DNA from: Gammaproteobacteria bacterium RIFCSPHIGHO2_12_FULL_63_22
Lineage (GTDB): Bacteria; Pseudomonadota; Gammaproteobacteria; Xanthomonadales; Xanthomonadaceae
Assembly (NCBI GenBank): GCA_001801685.1
Contig: MGYJ01000090.1
Span: 79,253 to 143,252 of the forward strand
Length of the DNA stretch: 64,000 nucleotides
Direction: 5' to 3'
Below the pieces are notes generated by a model. That model made no database searches and had not been told where the DNA came from. It worked only from the letters and a program-made list of their open reading frames with translations. Below are positions 9,546 through 18,034 of this stretch, piece after piece. How positions within the stretch are numbered: the first letter of the stretch is position 1; the number at the start of each line of letters is the position of its first letter. A program made the position numbers and the translations under genes.

Positions 9546-9926
9546 TTAGCGGGCGTGGCCGCTCAGATCGTGGATGTCGCCCTTCAGCGAGCCGAAGTAG
9601 GCCGACAGGTTCGCCACGTCGGCATCGGTGAGATCCACCACCTGGCCGGCCATGATGGCGTTCTTGCGCTTGCCCGACCGGTACTCGTTCAAAGCCTTGG
9701 CGAGGTATTCGGGATACTGGCCTGCAAGCTTGGGCATGCCTTCCAGGGGCTGGTTGGCGCCCTTGCCGTGGCAGCTGGAGCAGGCGGCCTTGGCCTCACC
9801 CTTGGAGTTCACGGTCGATTCGTAGGCCTTCTTGCCGGCGGCGACATTGCCTTTGGGCGCGGCGATGGCAGCGGCGCTGAAGGCCAGGACGACCAGGAAG
9901 GTGGCGGTGCGCAGGGTCATGCTCAT
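9546..9926 (-). CDS. Small periplasmic monohaem cytochrome c (class I)
   Basis: A 126-residue exported class I cytochrome c. The signal peptide (LRTATFLVVLAFSAAAIAA) is followed by a haem site CSSCHGKGANQP and a distal methionine in RKNAIMAGQV; the C-terminal LSAYFGSLKG helix is typical of the c4/c5 group. The ATG at 9926 was preferred over the GTG at 9938 because TAGGA sits just upstream and it gives a clean signal peptide. It is co-transcribed with the upstream cytochrome. Together the two proteins resemble the two halves of dihaem cytochrome c4, an electron donor to terminal oxidases, but are encoded separately. Confidence 0.87.
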   Translation of the reverse strand: MSMTLRTATFLVVLAFSAAAIAAPKGNVAAGKKAYESTVNSKGEAKAACSSCHGKGANQPLEGMPKLAGQYPEYLAKALNEYRSGKRKNAIMAGQVVDLTDADVANLSAYFGSLKGDIHDLSGHAR

Positions 9927-9934
9927 GGTTCCTA

Positions 9935-10261
9935 TCACTTGGTCTTCAGGCTGGCGAGGTAGGCGGCGATGTTCGCGATGTCTTCATCGGAGTAGCTCTG
10001 CGCCTGCGCCTGCATGGTCGGGTGGTTGCGTTCGCGCTTCTTGTAGCCGGTGAGCGCGGCGATCAGGTATTGCTCGTTCTGGCCGCCGATTTTCGGCACG
10101 CGATAGCTCGGGTACGCATTCTTGTATTCGGCGATGCCGTGGCAACCGGTGCAGGTGTAGGCGAGGGTCTTGCCCTTGGCGATGTCGCCCTTGGCGAACA
10201 CGGGACCGGCAAGCGCGGACAAGGCGAGGCAGGTGACGAACAACACGGCAGGTTTCATCAT
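9935..10261 (-). CDS. Small periplasmic monohaem cytochrome c (class I, c4-like)
   Basis: A 108-residue exported cytochrome c with signal peptide (KPAVLFVTCLALSALAGPVFA), haem site CTGCHGIAEYKNAYPSYRVPKIGGQ, distal methionine in HPTMQAQA and C-terminal IAAYLASLK helix. The VPKIGGQN-YL-AL-YK pattern is typical of cytochrome c4 halves. Its stop is about 8 nt from the preferred start of the second cytochrome, so they form a two-gene operon. The likely role is soluble electron transfer to an oxidase or reductase; no oxidase gene is nearby. ATG codons at 10261 and 10258 are both possible starts. Confidence 0.88.
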   Translation of the reverse strand: MMKPAVLFVTCLALSALAGPVFAKGDIAKGKTLAYTCTGCHGIAEYKNAYPSYRVPKIGGQNEQYLIAALTGYKKRERNHPTMQAQAQSYSDEDIANIAAYLASLKTK

Positions 10262-10445
10262 TGGGTTCCGGCGGATTGGGACACGGGCGAAGCAACGCGA
10301 AATTATAACGTGCGCGTGCAGTACTGAGACAGGGGGGGCGGCATGGGCAGGTGGCGATGGGACATAGAGACTTTCGGCATATGCGCCCGAGCGGCCCCAT
10401 GCGTTACTGTTCTATTCAACTAACACACCCCGCAAGTGAGCCCTG

Positions 10446-11609
10446 ATGAGCGCCTTCCACGCCACCCCCAAACAAACCGGCCTTTTTCGCGCCGGCATCC
10501 TGGCCCTCGTCGTTGCGAGCGTGGCCCTGGGCGGCTGCGGAGGCGGAAAAAAGGAGGCTGACGCCGGAAAACCAGGCGAAAAGGTCGAATTGGGCAAGGA
10601 CGGCAAACCGATTCCGAAGGTCCAGGCGGTCCCCGTTGAAGTCGCCAAGGCCCAGCGCAAGCCGATCGCCGCCAGCTATTCGGGCACGGCTAACCTCGAG
10701 GCCCCTGGCGAAGCCCAGGTCGTGGCCAAGACGTCTGGCGTCATGGTGCAGTTGCTGGCCGAAGAGGGTGACCAGGTGAAAGCCGGGCAGGTACTCGCGC
10801 GCATCGATGGTGATCGCGTGCGGCTGGAAGCGCAGCGACAACTGGCAACGGTGCGCAAGCTGGAAAACAACTATCGTCGTTCCCAGGAACTGGCAGCGCG
10901 CAAACTGGTCAGCGCCGAAGCCAGCGACCAGATCAAGTACGACCTCGAATCAGCTCGCGCCACTTACGAACTCGCCAAGCTCGAACTGTCCTACACCAAC
11001 ATCGTCGCGCCGATCAGCGGCGTGGTGGCCCAGCGCATGGTCAAGCCGGGAAACCTGATCGGCCTGAATGCGCCGGTGTTCCGCATCGTCAACAACTCGC
11101 ACCTGGAAGGCGTTTTGAATGCGCCCGAGCGCGAGATGTCGCGGCTCAAGCCGGGCCTGCCCCTGCGCATGGTGGTGGATGCCGTGCCGGGTCGCATCTT
11201 CGAAGGCAAGGTCGATCGCGTGAGTCCGGTGATGGATTCGGCCAGCGGCACGTTCCGCGTCGTCTGCGCGTTCGACAATGCGCCCGAGTTGCGTCCCGGC
11301 ATGTTCGGCCGCATCGAAGTGGTATACGACCAGCGCCTGGACGCCCTCACCGTACCGCGCATCGCCTTGCTGGAGGACGAAGGCGAGCCCGCTCTCTACA
11401 TCGTTCGCGGCAAGAACGCCAAGCGCACGACAGTGACGGTTGGCTACAGCAACGGCGAACTGGCCGAGATCCTGTCAGGCGTAAAGGAAGGCGACATGGT
11501 CGTCACTGCCGGCAAGGTCGCCATTCGTGACGGCACCGAAGTGCAGGTGATCAACGCGGCTGGCACCGCCGCGGTGCGCGGCGTGGCCCTTGAGACCGCC
11601 GGCAAATGA
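10446..11609 (+). CDS. RND efflux periplasmic adaptor (membrane fusion protein), lipoprotein
   Basis: A 387-residue adaptor that links an inner-membrane RND pump to an outer-membrane channel. It has a lipoprotein signal with lipobox LGGC (acylated Cys31), then the barrel-sandwich/lipoyl half motifs (AQVVAKTSGVMVQLLAEEGDQVKAGQVLARID), a short alpha-helical hairpin (about 120-170), the second lipoyl half (NIVAPISGVVAQRMVKPGNLI), and the beta-barrel and membrane-proximal domains (PVMDSASGTFRVVCAFDN, LRPGMFGRIEV). It overlaps the next gene by ATGA. Substrate is unknown. The operon has no outer-membrane factor gene, so a shared TolC-like channel is likely. Confidence 0.93.
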   Translation: MSAFHATPKQTGLFRAGILALVVASVALGGCGGGKKEADAGKPGEKVELGKDGKPIPKVQAVPVEVAKAQRKPIAASYSGTANLEAPGEAQVVAKTSGVMVQLLAEEGDQVKAGQVLARIDGDRVRLEAQRQLATVRKLENNYRRSQELAARKLVSAEASDQIKYDLESARATYELAKLELSYTNIVAPISGVVAQRMVKPGNLIGLNAPVFRIVNNSHLEGVLNAPEREMSRLKPGLPLRMVVDAVPGRIFEGKVDRVSPVMDSASGTFRVVCAFDNAPELRPGMFGRIEVVYDQRLDALTVPRIALLEDEGEPALYIVRGKNAKRTTVTVGYSNGELAEILSGVKEGDMVVTAGKVAIRDGTEVQVINAAGTAAVRGVALETAGK

Positions 11610-14600
11610 ATCTCGTCGAGTTCGCCACCCGCCGCCGCGTGACCGTGGCGATGGTGACCTTCACCTTCGTGCTGTTCGGTTTCATTGCGCTGCGCGACCT
11701 GAAAGTCAACCTGCTGCCAGACCTGAGCTACCCGACCCTGACGGTGCGTACCGAATACACCGGCGCCGCGCCGGCTGAAATCGAAACGCTGATCAGCGAG
11801 CCGGTGGAAGAAGCCGTGGGCGTGGTCAAGCGCCTGCGCAAGCTCAAGTCGATCTCCCGCACCGGCCAGAGCGACGTGGTGCTGGAGTTTGCCTGGGGCA
11901 CCGACATGGACCAGGCCAGCCTGGAGGTGCGCGACAAACTCGACATCCTGCGCCTGCCGCTGGAAGCAAAGGCGCCGGTAGTGCTGCGTTTCAATCCGTC
12001 CACCGAGCCGGTGATGCGCCTGGTGCTGACGACGCCGGAAAACGCGACGGGCAGTGAACAGGCGGAGCTGATGCGCCTGCGACGCTACGCGGACAATGAA
12101 CTCAAGAAGCGCCTCGAGCCGGTGGATGGCGTCGCGGCGGTGAAGGTTGGCGGCGGCCTGGAAGACGAGGTGCAGGTGCTGGTCGATGCCGACCGCCTGT
12201 CGCAACTCAATATCCCCGCCAGCCTGGTCATCGATCGACTGCGCCAGGAAAACGTCAATATTTCCGGCGGGCGCATCGAAGAAGGTAGCGAACGCTATCT
12301 CGTGCGGACCGTGAACCAGTTCAGCGACCTCAACCAGATGCGTGACCTGCTGGTGACCAATCTCAACGGAGTGCCGATTCGCTTGCGCGATGTGGCCACT
12401 GTCGAGCAAGGCTACAAGGAACGCGAGGCGGTGATCCGCTTCAAGGGCCGCGAGGCGGTCGAGCTGGCGATCTACAAGGAAGGCGACGCCAACACCGTTG
12501 CTGCCGCCGATGCCGTGCGCAAGGCGCTTCGCGCCATGGAAACCGCGAACCAGGCCGGGCAGCCCGGCGCCGCGGGCCCAGGCACGCCGGGAACCTACAA
12601 GATCGATGGCATCCCGGTGCAGACGATCGAGGACCAATCGAAGTTCATCCGCAATGCGCTCGCCGAGGTCAAGTTCGAGGCGCTGATCGGTGGCGTGCTG
12701 TCGATCCTGATCATCTTCTTCTTCCTGCGCGATGGCTGGAGCACGTTCGTGATCGGGCTTTCCTTGCCCGTCTCCATCATCGCGACGTTCTTCTTCATGG
12801 ACCGCTTGGGACTGAGCCTCAACGTCATGTCGCTGGCAGGCCTGGCGCTGGCGACAGGCATGGTGGTGGATGATTCCATCGTCGTGCTGGAAAGCATCGC
12901 CAAGGCGCGCGAACGTGGACTGGGCGTGCTGCAAGCCGCCATCACCGGCACGCGCGAAGTCAGCATGGCGGTGGTTGCGTCCACGCTGACCACGGTGGCG
13001 GTGTTCTTCCCGCTGGTGTTCGTGCAGGGCGTCGCAGGCCAGTTGTTCAAGGACCAGGCGCTGACGGTTTCCATCGCGCTGGTGATCTCGCTGGCCGTTT
13101 CGCTGACGCTGATCCCGATGCTGTCCTCGATCGCGGGCAGGTCGCCCATGGCATTCAAGCCCGAACAGCCTCACCCGGACTGGACGCCGAAAAACAAGGT
13201 GGCCAATGCGGTTGCCGTGGCTGGTCGCGGCGCGCGCAGCGGCGTGCGTTGGGGTAGCTTCGGCCTGGCCGTGGGCATCGTGACCGCGTTCCGGGCCGTG
13301 GTGGGCGGGTTGGGTTTCGTGTTGGCGAAAGTGGGTGAATTCATCCTTCGCCCCTACGAACGCGCCGCGAAATGGTATGCGCGCATCCTTCCGCGCGCCC
13401 TCGACAAGCCCTGGTTGATTCTCGGAACAGCCACGGCCGCGTTTGTCCTGGCGCTTGGCGTGGCCAGCACGCTCGGCACGGACCTGATTCCGCAACTTGC
13501 ACAAGACCGTTTCGAAATGACCGCCAAGCTGCCGCCCGGCACGCAACTTCGCGAGACCGATGCGCTGGTCCGCGCCGTGCAGAAGGCGCATTCGCAAGAT
13601 GCCGATGTCGAGGCGCTGTACGGCGTCAGCGGCACGGGTACGCGACTGGACGCCAACCCGACCGAGTCGGGCGAGAATGTCGCGAAGTTGAGCGTGGTAC
13701 TCGGCGAAAACTACAGCAAGGACACCGAGGCGGCCGTTACCGAGCGCATGCGCAGCACCATGGCGGCCTACCCGGATATCCAGGTCAAGTTCGGTCGCCC
13801 GGAACTTTTCAGCTTCTCGACGCCGCTCGAAATCGAGCTGCGCGGACAGGACCTCGAAGCCATCCAGAAGGCGGGACGCAAGCTGGCTGAACTGCTGCAG
13901 GCATCGCCGCACTTCGCCGACGTCAAGTCCTCGGTGCAGCAGGGCTATCCGGAAATCCAGATTCGCTTCGACCAGGAACGCGCCGCGGCGCTGGGCCTGA
14001 CGTCCCGGCAGATCGCCGACCAGGTCGTGCGCCAGGTACGAGGCGAGGTGGCGACGCGCTACAGCTTCCGCGACCGCAAGATCGACGTGCTGGTGCGTGG
14101 CCGCGAGCAGGACCGCGCGTCCGTCGCCGACATCCGGCGCATCATCGTCAATCCGCAAAGCGACCGACCGGTCTCGCTGGAGTCGGTGGCCGAAGTGGTG
14201 GAGACCGAAGGCCCGAGCGAGATCCATCGCGCCGACCAGACCCGCGTCGCCATCGTGTCGTCGAACCTGCGCGACGTGGACCTGGGTACCGCCGTGGCCG
14301 AAGTCCGGCAACTGGTCGCCGAGAATCCGCTGGGCACTGACATCAAGCTCGCCTTCGGCGGCCAGAGCGAGGAACTCGAGAGCTCCATCAACTCGCTGCT
14401 GTTCGCCTTCGGCCTGGCGATCTTCCTCGTCTACCTGGTGATGGCCTCGCAGTTCGAATCACTGCTGCATCCGTTCGTCATCCTGTTCTCGATTCCGCTG
14501 GCGATGGTGGGCGCGGTGGCAGCCCTGTGGCTGTCCGACTCGCCGGTGTCGGTGGTGGTATTCATTGGCCTGATCCTTTTGGTTGGCATCGTGGTCAAGA

Positions 14601-14944
14601 ACGCGATCGTGCTGATCGACAAGGTCAACCAGCTGCGCGAGGAAGGCGTGCCCAAGAAGGATGCGATCTGCCAGGGTTCCGCATCGCGCCTGCGACCGAT
14701 CATCATGACAACGATGACCACGCTGTTTGGCTTTGCGCCGCTGGCCTTCTTTGGCGGTGATGGCGCGGAGGTCCGGGCGCCGATGGCGATCACGGTAATC
14801 GGTGGCCTGGCCGTGTCCACCATCCTGACCCTGGTCGTGATTCCGATCATGTACAACCTGCTCGATCGCAAGACGGATGCCTCGTACGTGGCCCGAGCGA
14901 AGCCGATCATGCCCGAGGGTGACGCCGAGGGAGCGACCTCGTGA
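11606..14944 (+). CDS. RND efflux transporter, first inner-membrane subunit (HAE1-type)
   Basis: A 1112-residue RND permease with the duplicated plan of six-helix bundles and large periplasmic loops (N-terminal DLKVNLLPDLSYPTLTVRTEY; FFFLRDGWSTFVIGLSLPVSI). The proton-relay residues are intact: Asp422-Asp423 in MVVDDSIVVLE (TM4) and Lys998 in GIVVKNAIVLID (TM10). Between TM6 and TM7 is an unusually long insert (about residues 515-590) that includes extra hydrophobic stretches. The start overlaps the adaptor gene and the stop overlaps the second permease (GTGA), so the three are translationally coupled. The class exports hydrophobic drugs, lipids or similar compounds; the substrate here is unknown. 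Confidence 0.95.
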   Translation: MNLVEFATRRRVTVAMVTFTFVLFGFIALRDLKVNLLPDLSYPTLTVRTEYTGAAPAEIETLISEPVEEAVGVVKRLRKLKSISRTGQSDVVLEFAWGTDMDQASLEVRDKLDILRLPLEAKAPVVLRFNPSTEPVMRLVLTTPENATGSEQAELMRLRRYADNELKKRLEPVDGVAAVKVGGGLEDEVQVLVDADRLSQLNIPASLVIDRLRQENVNISGGRIEEGSERYLVRTVNQFSDLNQMRDLLVTNLNGVPIRLRDVATVEQGYKEREAVIRFKGREAVELAIYKEGDANTVAAADAVRKALRAMETANQAGQPGAAGPGTPGTYKIDGIPVQTIEDQSKFIRNALAEVKFEALIGGVLSILIIFFFLRDGWSTFVIGLSLPVSIIATFFFMDRLGLSLNVMSLAGLALATGMVVDDSIVVLESIAKARERGLGVLQAAITGTREVSMAVVASTLTTVAVFFPLVFVQGVAGQLFKDQALTVSIALVISLAVSLTLIPMLSSIAGRSPMAFKPEQPHPDWTPKNKVANAVAVAGRGARSGVRWGSFGLAVGIVTAFRAVVGGLGFVLAKVGEFILRPYERAAKWYARILPRALDKPWLILGTATAAFVLALGVASTLGTDLIPQLAQDRFEMTAKLPPGTQLRETDALVRAVQKAHSQDADVEALYGVSGTGTRLDANPTESGENVAKLSVVLGENYSKDTEAAVTERMRSTMAAYPDIQVKFGRPELFSFSTPLEIELRGQDLEAIQKAGRKLAELLQASPHFADVKSSVQQGYPEIQIRFDQERAAALGLTSRQIADQVVRQVRGEVATRYSFRDRKIDVLVRGREQDRASVADIRRIIVNPQSDRPVSLESVAEVVETEGPSEIHRADQTRVAIVSSNLRDVDLGTAVAEVRQLVAENPLGTDIKLAFGGQSEELESSINSLLFAFGLAIFLVYLVMASQFESLLHPFVILFSIPLAMVGAVAALWLSDSPVSVVVFIGLILLVGIVVKNAIVLIDKVNQLREEGVPKKDAICQGSASRLRPIIMTTMTTLFGFAPLAFFGGDGAEVRAPMAITVIGGLAVSTILTLVVIPIMYNLLDRKTDASYVARAKPIMPEGDAEGATS

Positions 14945-17900
14945 CGCTTGCGGAACTCAGCCTTCGCCGGCCGGTAACGGCGGTGATGTTCTTCGTCTCG
15001 ATGATCGTGATCGGGTTGATCGCCTCGTTCCGCCTGCCGCTCGAGAAATTTCCCGAGGTCAACGTCCCCTTCATCTTCGTCAACTTCCCGTATTCGGGAT
15101 CCACGCCCCAGGAGGTCGAGCGGAGCATCACCCGTCCGGCCGAGGAAGCGTTGTCCACGCTGCCCGGTATCCATTCGATGAACTCCACCAGCCGCGCCGA
15201 TGGCGCCGGCGTGCAGATCCAGTTCAAGGACTGGGATCGCGACATCAACATCACGTCCAGCGAAGCTCGCGACCGGATTGACGCGATCCGCAGTGAATTA
15301 CCGGACGACATGCTGCGCTACCAGGTATTCAATTTCTCGCCCAGCGACCAGCCGATGATCCGAATCCGGTTCTCGAGCAACCGGGACCTGCGCACTGAAT
15401 ACGAACTGTTGGAGCGCGAGATCAAGAAGCGGGTCGAGCGCATTCCTGGCGTTGCGCGCGTCGAGATCACCGGCGCATCTCCCAATGAAGTGGAGATCTC
15501 GATCGATCCGATCCGCCTTGGCGCCCACAACGTCGGCCTGAACCAGTTGGCGGCGAAGCTGCAGGCAATCAACTTCTCGGTGTCGGCGGGCGAGATCAAC
15601 GAAGGAAAGCGCCGCCTGCGCGTGCAACCCGTCGGTGAAGTGAAGGACCTGGACGAGATTCGAAACCTGGTGTTGAACGACCAGGGCCTTAAGCTGCTGG
15701 ACATCGCCGAAGTCCGGCTGAAACCGCAACGGCAGGGCATGGGCAGGCGCCTGGATGGGCGGCCGGCCGTCGGCCTGGACGTATTCCGCGAGCAATCCGC
15801 CAATCTGGTCACTGCCGCGCGCGACGTGCTTGCCGAACTCGAGCAGATCAAGAAGTCGCCGGAACTCGCGGGCATCCAGGTGCTGGTCTTCGACAACGAA
15901 GCCGACAGCGTCACCGATTCGATCAAGGAACTGATCCTGGCCGGTACGATCGGATCGTTGCTTTCGGTATTCGTGCTGTATTACTTCCTGCGCCATTGGC
16001 CGAGCACGCTGATGGTCACCCTGGCGATTCCGATCTGCATCGTCATGACGCTGGGCGCGATGTACTTCCTCGGCATCACCTTGAACGTGCTGTCGATGAT
16101 GGGCCTGTTGCTGGGCATCGGCATGCTGGTGGACAACGCCGTGGTGGTCGTCGAAAGCATCTACCAGTATCGGGAGAAGTATCCGAACGATCCCATGCGC
16201 TGCGCCATCGAAGGCACGCGCGCGGTGCAGATTGCGATCAGCGCCGGTACGCTCACCAGCATCATCGTGTTCCTGCCGAACCTGTTCGGCGCCACCAACA
16301 TGATCAGCATCTACCTCTCCCAGGTAGCGATGACGATCACCATCGCGCTGCTGTGCTCGTGGCTGGTCGCCGTCAGTCTCATCCCGATGATCAGCGCACG
16401 CCTCGCAACGCCGCCTGCCGTGACCGCAGAGCACGGGTTCATCCCGGGCCTGAGCCGCCGCTACGGCGGCCTGCTGCGCTGGTCCCTGGAACATCGTGGC
16501 AAATCCCTGCTCGCCATCCTGTTGATCGTGGCGGTCAGCATGGTGCCCGTGACGATGACGAAGATGGACATGTTCGGCGAGGACCCCGGCGTCGAAATGA
16601 ACATGTTCATGAAGTGGAAGGGCGCCTACACGCTCGAGCAGATGTCCGGTGAAATCGGCAAGCTCGAGGCGCACCTGGAAGCCAACCGCGATCGTTACGA
16701 CATCGAGCAGATCTACGTCTGGTTCGCCGAACAGGGTTGGGGCGGCATCCGCCTGACGCTGAAGGAAGATGCGGCCCCGCGGGCCAAGGAAATCCAGGAG
16801 ATGCTGCGCAAGGAACTGCCCAAGCTTGCCCGGGCAGAAGTCGGATTCAACGGTGACGGCAACAACGGCGGCATGCAGGGGACGCAGATATCGGTCTTCG
16901 TCAACGGCGATTCCAGCGACGCGCTGGTCGAGCTCGGCGAAGGCATGGTGCCGGTGCTGGCGCAACGCAAGGAACTGCGTGACGTGCGCGTGGACTCCGG
17001 TGACGCAAGCAGCGAGATCCAGGTCACGGTCAACCGTGAGCGCGCCAAGTTGTATGGTTTCAGCGCGCAGGACGTCGCCCAGTACATCGGCATTGCGCTG
17101 CGTGGCTCACCCCTGCGCGAGTTCCGCCACGAGAACGCCGAAGTCCCGATGACGGTGCGTTTCGCAGGTTCCGAATCCTTCCGCGTCGAAGACCTGTCCA
17201 GCCTGAACCTGCGCCGCGAAGATGGCAGCAGCGTGCCCCTGCTGTCGCTGGTGGACGTCAACGTTCGCCGCGGCGCATCGCAGATCTCACGCCAGGACCG
17301 CCGTACCTCGCAGGCCATCACCGCGGGCATCGCCGAGGGCTACACCAAGGACGATGCGCGCAAGGCCGTGGAAGAGGTGATGAACGCCTCGCAGTTCCCG
17401 GCAGGCTTCGGCTGGAGCTGGGGCCAGACGTTCCGCGGCGACGACGAAGCGGGCCAGCAAATGCTGATCAACCTGGCGATCGCGCTGTTCATGATCCTGG
17501 TGGTGATGGCTGCCTTGTTCGAGTCCCTGCTGTATCCCTTGGCCATCCTGAGCAGCATCATCTTCTCCTTCCTCGGCGCGTTCTGGCTGTTTGCCATCAC
17601 CGGTACCAGTTTCTCCATCATGGCCATCATCGGCCTGCTGGTATTGATGGGCGTCGTGGTGAACAACGGCATCGTGATGGTGGAACACATCAACTCGCTG
17701 CGCCGGGCCGGCATGAACCGCACCGACGCCCTGGTGGAAGGCAGCCGCGAGCGCTTGCGCCCGATCCTGATGACGATGGGCACCACCATCCTGGGCATGC
17801 TGCCCCTGTGCATCGGCGGCGCGCAAATCGGTGGCGACGGCCCGCCGTACTACCCGATGGCGCGGGCCGTTGCGGGCGGCCTTGCATTCTCCACGGTGGT

Positions 17901-18033
17901 CAGCCTGCTGTTCCTGCCGACCATCTACGCGATGCTGGACGATTTGAACGCCAGCACGCGCAGGGTGTTGCGACGTGCGCGCGAAAAGGCGCCCTGGGGC
18001 CGAGCGCCGGCCGAGCCGGAAGCAGTGAGCTGA
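14941..18033 (+). CDS. RND efflux transporter, second inner-membrane subunit with altered proton-relay residues
   Basis: A 1030-residue RND permease starting at a GTG that overlaps the stop of the first permease. The fold features are normal (LPLEKFPEVNVPFIFVNFPYSG; twelve helices in two bundles), but the proton-relay sites differ: TM4 reads GMLVDNAVVVVE (Asp398-Asn399 instead of Asp-Asp) and TM10 reads VVVNNGIVMVE (Asn908 where AcrB has Lys940). The partner subunit keeps all three residues. This suggests a hetero-oligomeric pump of the MdtBC type, with this subunit as a structural or substrate-binding partner. It ends one base before the convergent TraB-family gene. Confidence 0.94.
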   Translation: MTLAELSLRRPVTAVMFFVSMIVIGLIASFRLPLEKFPEVNVPFIFVNFPYSGSTPQEVERSITRPAEEALSTLPGIHSMNSTSRADGAGVQIQFKDWDRDINITSSEARDRIDAIRSELPDDMLRYQVFNFSPSDQPMIRIRFSSNRDLRTEYELLEREIKKRVERIPGVARVEITGASPNEVEISIDPIRLGAHNVGLNQLAAKLQAINFSVSAGEINEGKRRLRVQPVGEVKDLDEIRNLVLNDQGLKLLDIAEVRLKPQRQGMGRRLDGRPAVGLDVFREQSANLVTAARDVLAELEQIKKSPELAGIQVLVFDNEADSVTDSIKELILAGTIGSLLSVFVLYYFLRHWPSTLMVTLAIPICIVMTLGAMYFLGITLNVLSMMGLLLGIGMLVDNAVVVVESIYQYREKYPNDPMRCAIEGTRAVQIAISAGTLTSIIVFLPNLFGATNMISIYLSQVAMTITIALLCSWLVAVSLIPMISARLATPPAVTAEHGFIPGLSRRYGGLLRWSLEHRGKSLLAILLIVAVSMVPVTMTKMDMFGEDPGVEMNMFMKWKGAYTLEQMSGEIGKLEAHLEANRDRYDIEQIYVWFAEQGWGGIRLTLKEDAAPRAKEIQEMLRKELPKLARAEVGFNGDGNNGGMQGTQISVFVNGDSSDALVELGEGMVPVLAQRKELRDVRVDSGDASSEIQVTVNRERAKLYGFSAQDVAQYIGIALRGSPLREFRHENAEVPMTVRFAGSESFRVEDLSSLNLRREDGSSVPLLSLVDVNVRRGASQISRQDRRTSQAITAGIAEGYTKDDARKAVEEVMNASQFPAGFGWSWGQTFRGDDEAGQQMLINLAIALFMILVVMAALFESLLYPLAILSSIIFSFLGAFWLFAITGTSFSIMAIIGLLVLMGVVVNNGIVMVEHINSLRRAGMNRTDALVEGSRERLRPILMTMGTTILGMLPLCIGGAQIGGDGPPYYPMARAVAGGLAFSTVVSLLFLPTIYAMLDDLNASTRRVLRRAREKAPWGRAPAEPEAVS

Positions 18034-18034
18034 C

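Noticed and set aside
11444..14311. A 955-codon minus-strand open frame opposite the RND genes
   Set aside because: Same reasoning: composition is typical of reversed membrane-protein codons, and the plus strand carries an intact RND permease.
15298..16965. A 555-codon minus-strand open frame opposite the second RND permease
   Set aside because: His/Asp/Arg-rich shadow of a hydrophobic coding region; no start context or domain.
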